The position numbers and the translations under genes are program-made. This document shows, in pieces, positions 33,559 through 41,534 of a stretch of 64,000 nucleotides of DNA; positions within the stretch are counted from its first letter, which is position 1; every line of letters starts with the position of its first letter. Source of the DNA: an uncultured bacterium (lineage in GTDB: Bacteria; Planctomycetota; UBA1135). The stretch lies in NCBI GenBank assembly GCA_937919925.1, contig CALFOT010000010.1:25756-89755 (forward strand). Direction: 5' to 3'. Below the pieces are notes generated by a model. The model was not told the DNA's origin and searched no databases. It saw only the letters and a program-made list of their open reading frames with translations.

Positions 33559-34270
33559 CGTTACCGGCCCTGGCTACCCATAAATCTAGTGCTTCTAACA
33601 CCAAGTTGTCACGCAGCTGCCAAGTGGGAAGCAATGTTTGCAAGCGCGCTGCATCGCCACCACTCAAAAAACGTAAGGCGGTACAGCCAAGCTGTTGTTC
33701 GAAGCGTTGCGCTAGCGCAGAAATGGATGCTGCCAGAGCAAGACTTGTGCCAGCAAATACAGCGCTCGCGGTAGTTTGCGGAATGATTGGTGTGCCAGCC
33801 ACTGGCGCTGCGAGGTGTGGACATGCATGTTGCAAAGCTTGCTCCTGCACCGCCAAGCCAGCGCCAATCGCGCCGCCATGAAAACAGCCGTGAGCATCGA
33901 CGATATCGAGAGTAAAAGCCGTGCCGCAATCAGCGCTCACAACTGCGCTGTGGTTTTGCTCGAAGAGCAACCACGCAGCCAGCAGGCGATCGATGCCGGT
34001 ACCATGCGCAAGAGACGGCATAGGTAGATTCGCAGCGGTGATTTGCTGAATGGAAAACCCCTGCCAAACACTGGTCGTTAAAATTTCATCCGCCAGCGGC
34101 GCAGTACTCGCAAGCACGATATGTGTTGGTGCGTGGCGCTCCACATAGCTGCGTAATTCCTGGCGGGCTTGTGGCTCGCGCCACGCGAAGCTCACGATTG
34201 GAGCGCCACCAAGAAGGCACACCTTGACTCTGCTGTTGCCAACATCAGCCAGCAAGACAGAAGCTGCCAC
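33551..34270 (-). CDS. coaX: Type III pantothenate kinase (CoaX)
   Basis: ATP-dependent phosphorylation of pantothenate, the first step of CoA synthesis, by an ASKHA-fold enzyme. The 239-aa protein shows the phosphate-1 motif ADVGNSRVKVCLL at residue 8, HGTGIDRLLAAW near 90, the phosphate-2 motif ADCGTAFTLDIVD near 113 with GGAIGAGL, and the adenosine motif LSGGDA near the end. It needs potassium and is feedback-insensitive in known cases. It overlaps the MnmE-like gene by 8 bases and lies 4 bases after the PDZ protein gene. Together with coaD at 280-771 the window encodes two CoA-pathway steps. Confidence 0.94.
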   Translation of the reverse strand: MAASVLLADVGNSRVKVCLLGGAPIVSFAWREPQARQELRSYVERHAPTHIVLASTAPLADEILTTSVWQGFSIQQITAANLPMPSLAHGTGIDRLLAAWLLFEQNHSAVVSADCGTAFTLDIVDAHGCFHGGAIGAGLAVQEQALQHACPHLAAPVAGTPIIPQTTASAVFAGTSLALAASISALAQRFEQQLGCTALRFLSGGDAARLQTLLPTWQLRDNLVLEALDLWVARAGNGA

Positions 34271-34274
34271 GGCT

Positions 34275-35246
34275 TTACTTGGGCAGGCGGAAGGTCAAAG
34301 TTCGCACACCACCGAGGCGTTCAATGCGCACCTTCAGAATATCGGTATCCAACTTTTGCATGGCTGCAAAAAGCTGATCACGATCGGTAGCAGGCTGCCC
34401 ATTGACATCCAAAATGATGTCTTCGGCACGCAGGCCAAGACGCTCAAAAATGGAGTTTGCTGGAACGCTGCGGATGGTGATGCCATCCACCTCATTGGAC
34501 ATTGGGTGGCGATGAATCTTATGCGGCAACGAGCTGAGAATCTGCTCCTGAGACATCGACTCCAGCATGGCAACATCCTCTTTGCCAACGGCATAGGTGT
34601 AGGGTTCGGTCTCGCGCGTGATGCTAGGAGAAACGAAAACAGCACCCTCGCCGCCAGGATTTGGCCCCCCATGCTCCCCATCCCCCAAAAATACCTGGCT
34701 GGAATCGACTTCATAGGTCAGGGAGTAAACCTGGAAGACCTCGCCACTTTCCACCACTTCAATTTCCACCCATCCCGGCTGCACCGATTTGAGGCGCAGT
34801 TTCAAGCCAGCCTTGCTCGGCAGCTCAAATATTTCGCCCACCACGCGAAAATCGCCAATGAGTTGATCGCCGTTGGCTTGCTCGGCGCGCCCCTGAATCC
34901 ACGCTGCAGTGGGCGATTGAATCAGCGGTACATCAACATCTTCCGCAGAGAAAACGGCCTTCGGCAGAGTCGTGGTTGGCCCTTCCAGGACCGGAGGCGG
35001 AGCCACATAGCCGGTAATATTGAGATCCTGAAGCACCTTATATTCCGCGTAGCTGAGCAAATGAGGCCCGAGCGGCACACTATCGGTGTTGCCAAATCCA
35101 GCCTGCAGCGCCTTCAAATCAAGACGCTGGGTAATTTCTTCGCGGTGCTTCACAAAATCGTAAAACTTCCAAGCAAAGCCCGAAAGCGTAGCGACGCCTG
35201 CAATGACCAGCGCAAATCGGAGCAATTTCTCGTTCACAAATAGCAT
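34275..35246 (-). CDS. Membrane-anchored PDZ-domain protein, possibly GspC-like
   Basis: A 323-aa protein with one N-terminal membrane helix (LLRFALVIAGVATLSGFAW), a periplasmic region of about 200 residues and a C-terminal PDZ domain of about 90 residues (GITIRSVPANSIFERLGL, ILDVNGQPA, DILKVRIERLGGVRTL). No protease domain is present. Helix, beta-rich middle and PDZ is the layout of type II secretion protein GspC. With a pseudopilin and prepilin peptidase also in this window that is plausible, but the GspC homology region is not clearly recognisable. It lies between obgE and coaX with short spacers. Confidence 0.75.
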   Translation of the reverse strand: MLFVNEKLLRFALVIAGVATLSGFAWKFYDFVKHREEITQRLDLKALQAGFGNTDSVPLGPHLLSYAEYKVLQDLNITGYVAPPPVLEGPTTTLPKAVFSAEDVDVPLIQSPTAAWIQGRAEQANGDQLIGDFRVVGEIFELPSKAGLKLRLKSVQPGWVEIEVVESGEVFQVYSLTYEVDSSQVFLGDGEHGGPNPGGEGAVFVSPSITRETEPYTYAVGKEDVAMLESMSQEQILSSLPHKIHRHPMSNEVDGITIRSVPANSIFERLGLRAEDIILDVNGQPATDRDQLFAAMQKLDTDILKVRIERLGGVRTLTFRLPK

Positions 35247-35278
35247 CTTAACGGTGTTCCCAGCAGATTGCGACGCGC

Positions 35279-36307
35279 CTAGACCAAGCCTTCTTCCAAA
35301 TTCGCAGCCAGTGTCTGTAAGCCTTTCAGCATAGCCTCCAAACCAGCGCCGCTGGCGGCGGAAATCATCCGCGCTGGAAGTTGGATGGCAGCGAAGAATT
35401 CCTCGGCTTTGAGCCGCGATTCATCATCTTCAACCTTGGTGGCCACCACCAACGTTGGGCGTGCCATAAGTGCCTCGCTATAGCCGGCCAGCTCCGCGCG
35501 AATCACCCGGTAAGCTTCCAACGGCTCTTCAAGCGCCATCGAGGAACAATCCACCAAATGCAGCAGCAAGCGCGTGCGCTCGACGTGGCGCAAAAATTGA
35601 ATACCGAGTCCCTTGCCTTCGTGGGCGCCTTCAATCAACCCGGGGATATCGGCAATGACTAAGTGGCGGTCGCCGTCGCCCAAATCCAGGATGCCTAACG
35701 ACGGATTCAGGGTCGTGAATGGATAATCAGCAACGCGCGGACGGGCGGCCGTCACGCGGCGCATAAAAGTGCTCTTGCCAGCATTTGGCAAGCCGAGCAG
35801 GCCGACGTCCGCAACCAGCTTGAGCTCCAAGCGGAGTTTACGAACCTCTCCCTCCATCCCCTTTTCGGTGCGTACCGGCGCTTGGTTGACGGAGGTTGCA
35901 AAACGCGCGTTACCGCGACCAGGCTTGCCCCCAGCAGCAACCACCACGCAAGCTCCCTCGGTAGTTAAGTCTGCGAGTAGGTTGCCGCGCTCGAAATCGT
36001 AAATCAAGGTGCCCACCGGAACCACGACGGTGACACTCTCGCCGCTGCGTCCGCTGCGGTTATTGCTGCCCCCGGGCTGACCATCGCTGGCACGCGCGTG
36101 AAAGTTACGCGATACCCGATAGAGGGAGTTCTCCTGCACACTTGCCAGCAGCGTGACATCGCCACCACGGCCACCATCACCACCATCCGGGCCACCTAAG
36201 TTGATGTACTTCTCACGGTGGAACGAGCGACAGCCGCTGCCGCCATCACCTGCGTGAGCAATCATTACCGCTTCATCGCGGAACATGGTTTCGATTTTCT
36301 GTCCCAT
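35279..36307 (-). CDS. obgE: GTPase ObgE/CgtA
   Basis: An essential GTPase linked to late 50S assembly and stress response. The 342-aa protein has the glycine-rich Obg fold (GGDGGRGGDVTLLA and PGRGNARFATSVNQAP) and a G domain with G1 GLPNAGKST near 166, YPFTTLNPSLG, G3 DIPGLIEGAHEGKGLG and G4 ATKVED. It has no long C-terminal OCT domain. The genome order rplU-rpmA-obgE is the usual one. A terminator hairpin (36324-36357) sits between rpmA and obgE, so obgE may be expressed by read-through or from its own promoter. Confidence 0.96.
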   Translation of the reverse strand: MGQKIETMFRDEAVMIAHAGDGGSGCRSFHREKYINLGGPDGGDGGRGGDVTLLASVQENSLYRVSRNFHARASDGQPGGSNNRSGRSGESVTVVVPVGTLIYDFERGNLLADLTTEGACVVVAAGGKPGRGNARFATSVNQAPVRTEKGMEGEVRKLRLELKLVADVGLLGLPNAGKSTFMRRVTAARPRVADYPFTTLNPSLGILDLGDGDRHLVIADIPGLIEGAHEGKGLGIQFLRHVERTRLLLHLVDCSSMALEEPLEAYRVIRAELAGYSEALMARPTLVVATKVEDDESRLKAEEFFAAIQLPARMISAASGAGLEAMLKGLQTLAANLEEGLV

Positions 36308-36323
36308 CCGTGGTCTCTCATGG

Positions 36324-36357
36324 AAAAAGCCTGGAAGTCTTTGGGGACTCCCAGGCT
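36324..36357 (-). terminator. Rho-independent terminator between rpmA and obgE
   Basis: Arms 36328-36339 and 36346-36357 (AGCCTGG side) form a 12-position stem with one A-C mismatch and a 6-base loop, followed on the minus strand by five T. It would attenuate rplU-rpmA transcription before obgE. Confidence 0.75.
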
Positions 36358-36393
36358 CCTGGCCGCGCCACTTTCGGCGCGCGGCAAAAAAGC

Positions 36394-36642
36394 TTATCCC
36401 TCAAGAGGAATAATGCGCACCCGGCGGCGGGTTTGAAACTCCACCGTTCCCTCCCAAAGAGCAAACAGGGTGTAATCCGTACCCATGCCGACGCCGCGCC
36501 CAGGGTGATGCTTGGTACCACACTGGCGAATCAAAATCTCACCGGATTTGACCTTCTGGCCACCGTAACGCTTAATGCCCCGCATTTGCGGGTTGGACGA
36601 TCGACCGTTTTTGGTCGAGCCACCACCTTTCTTATGTGCCAT
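36394..36642 (-). CDS. rpmA: 50S ribosomal protein L27
   Basis: An 82-aa protein starting [20 protein letters not shown], with the conserved flexible N-terminus that reaches the peptidyl-transferase centre, then [24 protein letters not shown] strand (here [10 protein letters not shown]) and [15 protein letters not shown]. No N-terminal pre-sequence like that cleaved in Firmicutes is present. It follows rplU by 30 bases and precedes obgE after a terminator hairpin. Confidence 0.97.
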   Translation of the reverse strand: MAHKKGGGSTKNGRSSNPQMRGIKRYGGQKVKSGEILIRQCGTKHHPGRGVGMGTDYTLFALWEGTVEFQTRRRVRIIPLEG

Positions 36643-36672
36643 AGTTCTGGTTTCGCTAGGTTAGGGAAGCGC

Positions 36673-37020
36673 TTAAATGCGGATTTCCTTGACGCGGATG
36701 TGGGTGTATTTTTGCCGGTGGCCAACGCTGGAGCGACTGCTCTTGCGGCGACGGAATTTCGCTACAGTGATTTTCTTATCAAGAACTTCACCCAGGATTT
36801 CGGCGACTACAGAGGCGCCATCGACAATTGGGGTTCCGACTTCAATCGAACCATCTTCCTTTTTGAGGAGTTGGACTTGATCAAAGACGAGTTCACTGCC
36901 GGGCTCAGCGGTGGACATGCGGTCAATCCACAGGTCTTCACCGGGTGTGAGGGTCAGGCAGCGTGAGCGGTCGCGGACGATTGCGTACAAGGTAGTTTTC
37001 CCATACAAAAGGCTGGACAT
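36673..37020 (-). CDS. rplU: 50S ribosomal protein L21
   Basis: A 115-aa protein from the ATG at 37020, which is one base after the RNase E/G stop codon; an open frame further upstream lies inside that gene and was rejected. Core motifs include LYAIVRDRSRCLTL at the start, VLLL-type strand FDQVQLLKKEDGSIEVG, and the 23S-rRNA-binding FRRRKSSRSSVGHRQKYTHI near the end. It pairs with L27 and is coupled to RNase E/G, an arrangement seen in several phyla. Confidence 0.95.
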   Translation of the reverse strand: MSSLLYGKTTLYAIVRDRSRCLTLTPGEDLWIDRMSTAEPGSELVFDQVQLLKKEDGSIEVGTPIVDGASVVAEILGEVLDKKITVAKFRRRKSSRSSVGHRQKYTHIRVKEIRI

Positions 37021-37021
37021 T

Positions 37022-38665
37022 CTAGCGGTCGTCGGCGACCTCGGCAAGAGCTGTCACGGTTTCCAGGACAGATTCTCCAGATGGAACCTGCAAATCTTCC
37101 ACAAATTCCACTTTATGGGGCAGAGCCAACAAGGCTATCTGGTGGCGGCGCAGCTGCTGGATGACGCCAACTTGAGCTCTCACGCGGACCTGCCAAGCCC
37201 CGCTTAACCCGCGTAGACGGCGTAGAGTGCGTAATGCTCCGGCTCCATGGTGGGCATGGCTGCCGCTGCCACCACAATCGCGGCACATGGCTTCGGTGGC
37301 GCGGGCGGGCCCGGTACCGAGTCGGCGGCGAGTAAAAGAAAAGAGCCCAAAGTTGCCAATGCTGCCCGTTTTCATGCGTGCGCGATCACTCTGCAAACAC
37401 TCGCGCAGCGCATCTTCCACTTGACGGCGGTTTCCAGCTTCGCGCATGTCGATAAAATCAATCACGATAATGCCGCCTAAATCGCGCAGTCGGACCTGTT
37501 TGGCGATCTCTAGGGTGGCCAATAAGTTGGTTGCCAGCGCCGTTTCCTCGAGGGTACTCCCTTCCACCCGACCACTGTTGACATCAATCGCGGTGAGGGC
37601 TTCGGTGGGGTGAATGACAATAGATGCCCCCAAGCCAATCGGCACGCGGCTGCGGAACAAACGCTGGTAGCTAGTTTCTAAGCCAAGTTTCTCGAAGAGT
37701 GGCAAATCCTCGGCATAGAAACGCTGCTCCACGCGTTCCGTAGCGGCTTTGCTCTCTAAAAAAGAACCGATGGCGACATTCATAGCGGAGTCATCGCAGT
37801 AAATCACTTCCACACCCGCGTGGAAGAGTTCGCGAATGGCGCGCATCACGATAGATTCTTCTTCTACTAACAAAGCCGGAGCCACCGACGCTTTTGCCCC
37901 CGCCTTCAGCTTGTCAATGCGCTTTTGGATGCGGTTCAAATCGGCTTGCAAGACCCGTTTGGGTTCATCCGCCGAAGCCGTGCGTGCGATCACGGGCATA
38001 TCCACACCCGCGCCCAGTTCCTGCAACAGAGTGCGCAGGCGTTCGCGTTCTTCGGTACTTTCAATCCGGCGACTGATGCCAATACGACCCAAAGATGGCA
38101 TCCATACCAAACCAAAACCAGCTAAGGAGATGATGGTGGATAAAGTCGAACCTTTGCCGCGCACCGGATCGCGTACCACTTGTACGATCACGCGTTGGCC
38201 AACCTGCAAGAGATCAGAAATGCGGGCATGGAAATCAGAAACTACACCCTGAAGGTCTTCCTCCGGCGTTTCAGTAGCGGCGGATTCTTCCGGCTGTTGT
38301 GGAGTTTCAGTAGCTTCTTCAAGCTCGCTTTCCGAAGCAACCTCGGCCTGGGCGGTGGGGTTGCAAGGCGGCTTGAGGATGGCCGTAGTGACAGCGTCAT
38401 AAGCATCCAAGGTGGGATCTTGAACAGCCGGGTGCACGTTGCCTACATGCAAAAAACCCGCCCGCTTATCACCGAAATCAACGAAAGCGGCATCCAAACT
38501 ATCTTCGACTTGCTTGACCACCCCGAGATAAATATTGCCGACCATCGAGCCGGAATCTGGGCGCCCGCAGCGTAAATCACTGATTTCGCCATGCTCCAGC
38601 AAGACCACACGCACCTCTTCTGGGTCGCGCGCGTTGACCACGATAGTGTTGCCGAGGCGGGACAT
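37022..38665 (-). CDS. rng: Ribonuclease E/G
   Basis: An endoribonuclease that matures 5S/16S rRNA and starts mRNA decay. The 547-aa protein has an S1 domain (VGNIYLGVVKQVEDSLDAAFVDFG split by no break), then 5'-sensor and RNase H-like regions. The catalytic aspartates are in TAIDVNSGR and IVIDFIDM. The zinc-link is present as CRDCGGSG, and a small domain follows. About 45 acidic residues (100-145, rich in E, P, T) are inserted within the S1 region. It has no long degradosome scaffold, so it is closer to RNase G in size. It starts 8 bases after ptsH and ends one base before rplU. Confidence 0.92.
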   Translation of the reverse strand: MSRLGNTIVVNARDPEEVRVVLLEHGEISDLRCGRPDSGSMVGNIYLGVVKQVEDSLDAAFVDFGDKRAGFLHVGNVHPAVQDPTLDAYDAVTTAILKPPCNPTAQAEVASESELEEATETPQQPEESAATETPEEDLQGVVSDFHARISDLLQVGQRVIVQVVRDPVRGKGSTLSTIISLAGFGLVWMPSLGRIGISRRIESTEERERLRTLLQELGAGVDMPVIARTASADEPKRVLQADLNRIQKRIDKLKAGAKASVAPALLVEEESIVMRAIRELFHAGVEVIYCDDSAMNVAIGSFLESKAATERVEQRFYAEDLPLFEKLGLETSYQRLFRSRVPIGLGASIVIHPTEALTAIDVNSGRVEGSTLEETALATNLLATLEIAKQVRLRDLGGIIVIDFIDMREAGNRRQVEDALRECLQSDRARMKTGSIGNFGLFSFTRRRLGTGPARATEAMCRDCGGSGSHAHHGAGALRTLRRLRGLSGAWQVRVRAQVGVIQQLRRHQIALLALPHKVEFVEDLQVPSGESVLETVTALAEVADDR

Positions 38666-38673
38666 ACGATTGC

Positions 38674-38943
38674 CTATCCTTGCTCCGCAGTAAGGATTTC
38701 GACCATCCGCAGAGCAGCTTGTTGCGCCTGCGGGCCAGTGGCAAACACTTCTATTTCGGCGCCATGCGCGGCGCCTAAAGTCATCACCGACAAAATGCTG
38801 CGTGCATCCGCCACACGACCATCACAATGCAATTCAATGGTGGCTTCAAAGCCGAGGGCGGCGGACACAATCGCATAGCTCGGACGAGCATGTATGCCAT
38901 TTACGTTCGCAACCTTCGTCTTGCAGACGACGGGCTCATCCAT
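38674..38943 (-). CDS. ptsH: HPr-like phosphocarrier protein
   Basis: A small cytoplasmic phosphocarrier of the phosphotransferase system. From the ATG at 38943 it is 89 aa, the normal HPr length. Phospho-accepting histidine 18 is in NGIHARPS (canonical GLHARPA), and the regulatory serine position is kept in ARSILSV near residue 49. The ATG lies 10 bases after the ptsN stop; a longer reading into ptsN was rejected. No enzyme I or sugar-specific IIBC gene is next to it, so a regulatory role with PTS IIA is likely. Confidence 0.92.
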   Translation of the reverse strand: MDEPVVCKTKVANVNGIHARPSYAIVSAALGFEATIELHCDGRVADARSILSVMTLGAAHGAEIEVFATGPQAQQAALRMVEILTAEQG

Positions 38944-38953
38944 GCTGAGCCCA

Positions 38954-39415
38954 CTAAGCTGCAGCGAGTTCCGACAGGAGATCAATCACCTGTTGGGCTT
39001 CTGTGGCTTGCACCGAAAACGACACGAAGTCTTGATGTTTGGCAATGCCCGCAAGCCAGCGCAGCAAGCCAAGATGCTCGTCCGCGCCTTCTTCGGGACG
39101 CACGACGCAGAAGAACACTTTGACGGACTCCGCATCCAAGGCGGCGAACTCCAGGCCTTCGCGATGCACACCAATCACCACGGCAACATCAGTGAGGCCA
39201 GCCATTTTGATGTGTGGCATGCCTACCCCAGCATCGCCGGTGGAGCCTTGGGCTTCGCGGGCGAGCAAGGCCGCCAAGAGTTCCGCTTTGCGGTCGGCCA
39301 GAGTGGGATTGAGGACAGCCATGCGGTCGACCATGGCGGATAAGGCGCTGTCAGAATCAGACACCTGGAGATCGAGCAGAATGGACTGCTCTGAAAAAAG
39401 ATCCACGTAGTTCAT
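38954..39415 (-). CDS. ptsN: PTS IIA-like nitrogen-regulatory protein PtsN
   Basis: A 153-aa PTS EIIA domain of the fructose/nitrogen class. The phosphorylated histidine 68 is in GVGMPHIK, and VVIGVHREGLEF and FFCVVRPEEG follow as in EIIA(Ntr). The ATG at 39415 gives the standard domain; upstream sequence encodes the hpf gene on the same strand and was not included. The gene order hpf-ptsN-ptsH resembles the rpoN-linked nitrogen PTS of proteobacteria but without rpoN, and it runs on into RNase E/G. Confidence 0.93.
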   Translation of the reverse strand: MNYVDLFSEQSILLDLQVSDSDSALSAMVDRMAVLNPTLADRKAELLAALLAREAQGSTGDAGVGMPHIKMAGLTDVAVVIGVHREGLEFAALDAESVKVFFCVVRPEEGADEHLGLLRWLAGIAKHQDFVSFSVQATEAQQVIDLLSELAAA

Positions 39416-39431
39416 GAAGTGATGATTCCCG

Positions 39432-39737
39432 CTATTGAGGACGACGGTCCTTCGCGGATTGTTTTTCTTTGGACTTGAGGAACTGGCGCTCGAGCTTGCC
39501 GACGACACCGTCGACTGCCGTGCGGCCGTCGGTTGCTCGATCAGAAGCAACAAAAGGTTCACCGCGATGACGGTGAAGAATGACATCACAAGTGACCTCT
39601 CCGCCCTCGTGATCAAAGACCACTTCGCTTCTGTCGAATTCTTCACCTAAGCGTTCGATATGCTTTAACTGTTGCTCGATGTAATCGAGCAACGGCTTTG
39701 GGAAGGATTCGTGACGGCAAGTAGTTTCGATTCTCAT
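39432..39737 (-). CDS. hpf: Ribosome hibernation promoting factor (short HPF/RaiA family)
   Basis: A 101-aa S30AE-domain protein of the short type. The fold begins IETTCRHESFPKPLLDYI, the central strand VTCDVILHRHRGEPFVAS matches the conserved core, and ATDGRTAVDGVVGKLERQF is the conserved second helix. It ends in a basic tail. Short HPFs promote 100S dimers with RMF or cap inactive 70S. It is the first gene of the hpf-ptsN-ptsH-rng-rplU-rpmA run and follows truA after 40 bases. Confidence 0.93.
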   Translation of the reverse strand: MRIETTCRHESFPKPLLDYIEQQLKHIERLGEEFDRSEVVFDHEGGEVTCDVILHRHRGEPFVASDRATDGRTAVDGVVGKLERQFLKSKEKQSAKDRRPQ

Positions 39738-39777
39738 GTTGAGCTAGGGCGGTGGTTGGCACCCACCAACGCGTAGG

Positions 39778-40590
39778 TTACTTGCTCCGTTGGCCCTGGG
39801 CTAGGCTAGAGAAGGGATTGGGCTGATAAAAAACCCGCCACAGATAGAGGCCTTCAGGGGCCGCCGTGGCTCCACCTCGCTTGCGCTCACCGCTGTCGCG
39901 TACATGGCCGACCCACTCCGGCGCACGTTTGCCATAACCGACTTCCAACAAAGTGCCGACCATATTACGCACCTGGCGGTACAGAAAACCCTTGCCACGG
40001 AAATGAAACGCCAGCCCCCCACGCGTAGGCAGAATATGAGCGGAAGTGACGGTGCGGATCGTCGTTTTCGAACTGCGCCTGGCGGCGGCAAAGGCTACAA
40101 AATCGTGGGTGCCGATGAGAGCTGGCAACGCCGCGCGCATGGCGAATAAATCAAGTGGTCGCCGAATCCATGTGACTTTGCCGCGCTGCAACACGGGGCG
40201 TTCCTCACCGGTGGCAATCAAGTACAGATAATGCTTAGAAAAAGCACTGTGCGAGGCGTGAAAACCTAGCGGTGCTTCGACCGCCATCCGGATGACCAAG
40301 TCTTCCGGCAAGTACGCGTTCATGGCCCGCTGCACAATTGCCGCGGGCATTGCGGAGCTGGTCGAAAAATGAACCACTTGGCCATAAGCATGCACACCAC
40401 TATCGGTGCGCCCACTGCCATGAACGACTTGTAGTTCGCCTGACACCGCTGCCCACGCTAGCTCCAACTCTTCTTGTACCGTACGAAAACCCGGCTGACG
40501 CTGAAAACCGCAAAAAGCCGCACCATCGTATTTGACTGTCAAGGCAATCCGTCGCGGCACGAGTGGGTCAGGAAAAATGGAATCAACCAT
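39778..40590 (-). CDS. truA: tRNA pseudouridine(38-40) synthase TruA
   Basis: Isomerises uridines 38-40 in the anticodon stem of tRNAs. From the ATG at 40590 it is 270 aa, the usual length; a longer frame into recR exists but adds sequence unlike the family. Catalytic aspartate is in SGRTDSGVHAYGQ near residue 63. RRIALTVKYDGAAFCGFQRQ is the family start, and GKGFLYRQVRNMVGTLLEVG the family C-terminal motif. The start overlaps the recR stop by 8 bases, so the genes are coupled. Confidence 0.94.
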   Translation of the reverse strand: MVDSIFPDPLVPRRIALTVKYDGAAFCGFQRQPGFRTVQEELELAWAAVSGELQVVHGSGRTDSGVHAYGQVVHFSTSSAMPAAIVQRAMNAYLPEDLVIRMAVEAPLGFHASHSAFSKHYLYLIATGEERPVLQRGKVTWIRRPLDLFAMRAALPALIGTHDFVAFAAARRSSKTTIRTVTSAHILPTRGGLAFHFRGKGFLYRQVRNMVGTLLEVGYGKRAPEWVGHVRDSGERKRGGATAAPEGLYLWRVFYQPNPFSSLAQGQRSK

Positions 40591-41185
40591 CCAGGGGGCG
40601 GCGTCCACGATAGGCGTCGGCAAGAATTTCGCCGTGCAAATATTCAAGACGTGCGCCGGCGGGCAGGCCACGTGCCAAACGCGTGATGTTGGCGGTGGTT
40701 CCTGCAAGTGCTTCGATCACGCTTAACGCGGCACCTTCGCCTTCTCGATCAGGAGCCGTGGCAAGCACCACTTCGGTGACTCCATCCGACTCCACCCGCC
40801 GCCGCAAGGAGTGCAGTGCATGAGCGTCGGGCTCTGCGCCTTCGCGCGGGGCGAAGCCTTCGAGCAGCACGTGGTACAAGCCTTCGTGTACGCCAGCACT
40901 TTCCAGTTTTTCGACTTCGCGCGGGCCTTCTACCACACACACGATATGACGAAACCGTGTGGTATCGGCGCAAATCGCGCACGGTGAGCGCAAAGTAATA
41001 TTGCCGCAGGTTGCACAGCGCTGCGTTTCAATACGTGCATCGCGTAAAGCCATGGCCAAATCGGCCACCTCTTCGCGCGTAGAACGCAACACATGCAGAG
41101 CCATACGTTCCGCACTGCGCGCCCCCACCCCGGGAAAGCGTTCCAATGCGCGAATCAAGCGCTCCATCGGTTCCGGAAATGCCAC
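40583..41185 (-). CDS. recR: Recombination protein RecR
   Basis: RecR acts with RecO and RecF to load RecA on gapped DNA. The 200-aa protein has the helix-hairpin-helix LERFPGVGARSAERMA near residue 13, a four-cysteine zinc motif CATCGN and CAIC (57-72) and the Toprim domain (VCVVEGPREVEKLE to the ATAPDREGEGAAL region). The gene order dnaX-ybaB-recR is conserved. It starts 3 bases after ybaB and overlaps truA by 8 bases. Confidence 0.96.
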   Translation of the reverse strand: MAFPEPMERLIRALERFPGVGARSAERMALHVLRSTREEVADLAMALRDARIETQRCATCGNITLRSPCAICADTTRFRHIVCVVEGPREVEKLESAGVHEGLYHVLLEGFAPREGAEPDAHALHSLRRRVESDGVTEVVLATAPDREGEGAALSVIEALAGTTANITRLARGLPAGARLEYLHGEILADAYRGRRPLDG

Positions 41186-41188
41186 AGC

Positions 41189-41512
41189 TTACATGAGGCC
41201 TGGCAAACCCATGCCGCCGGTGACGCCTTTCATGGCGTCCGCGTGCGCGGCTTCCGCTTTTTTCAATGCTTCCTTGACGGCAGCACCAACTAAGTCTTCC
41301 AGCATCTCCACTTCCTTCGGATCGACCACTTCGTGAGCGATTTTGATGGACTGGAACTCACGGGCACCATTGACCGTAACTTTGACCGCACCGCCGCCGG
41401 AACTGCCTTCAAAGCTCATTTTGTTGAGCCGCTCTTGCGTTTCCGAAACTTCTTGCTGCATTTTTTTTGCTTGGCGCAACAAACCGCCAAGGTCACCGAG
41501 ACTTCCTGCCAT
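41189..41512 (-). CDS. ybaB: YbaB/EbfC nucleoid-associated protein
   Basis: A small dimeric DNA-binding protein. The 107-aa reading from the ATG at 41512 starts MAGSLGDLGGLLRQAKKMQQ and keeps the family core GGAVKVTVNGAREFQSIKI and DLVGAAVKEALKKAE. The frame is open upstream but into the dnaX 3' end; the internal ATG lies 22 bases after the dnaX stop. An 8-base A-run encodes A-K-K-M at residues 15-18. It ends 3 bases before recR. Confidence 0.93.
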   Translation of the reverse strand: MAGSLGDLGGLLRQAKKMQQEVSETQERLNKMSFEGSSGGGAVKVTVNGAREFQSIKIAHEVVDPKEVEMLEDLVGAAVKEALKKAEAAHADAMKGVTGGMGLPGLM

Positions 41513-41534
41513 CGTTCTTTTTTTTATGAGTGGA

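Noticed and set aside
34224..35243. 339-codon open frame on the plus strand
   Set aside because: It is entirely antisense to the PDZ protein, which has a membrane helix and PDZ motifs; the plus-strand translation has no family features.
36361..36390. GC-rich partial inverted repeat after the rpmA terminator
   Set aside because: Arms match imperfectly and a stronger hairpin next to it already explains termination.
41461..41468. Eight-base A-run in ybaB as a programmed frameshift site
   Set aside because: The frame is intact with A-K-K-M in a conserved helix; no alternative product is evident.
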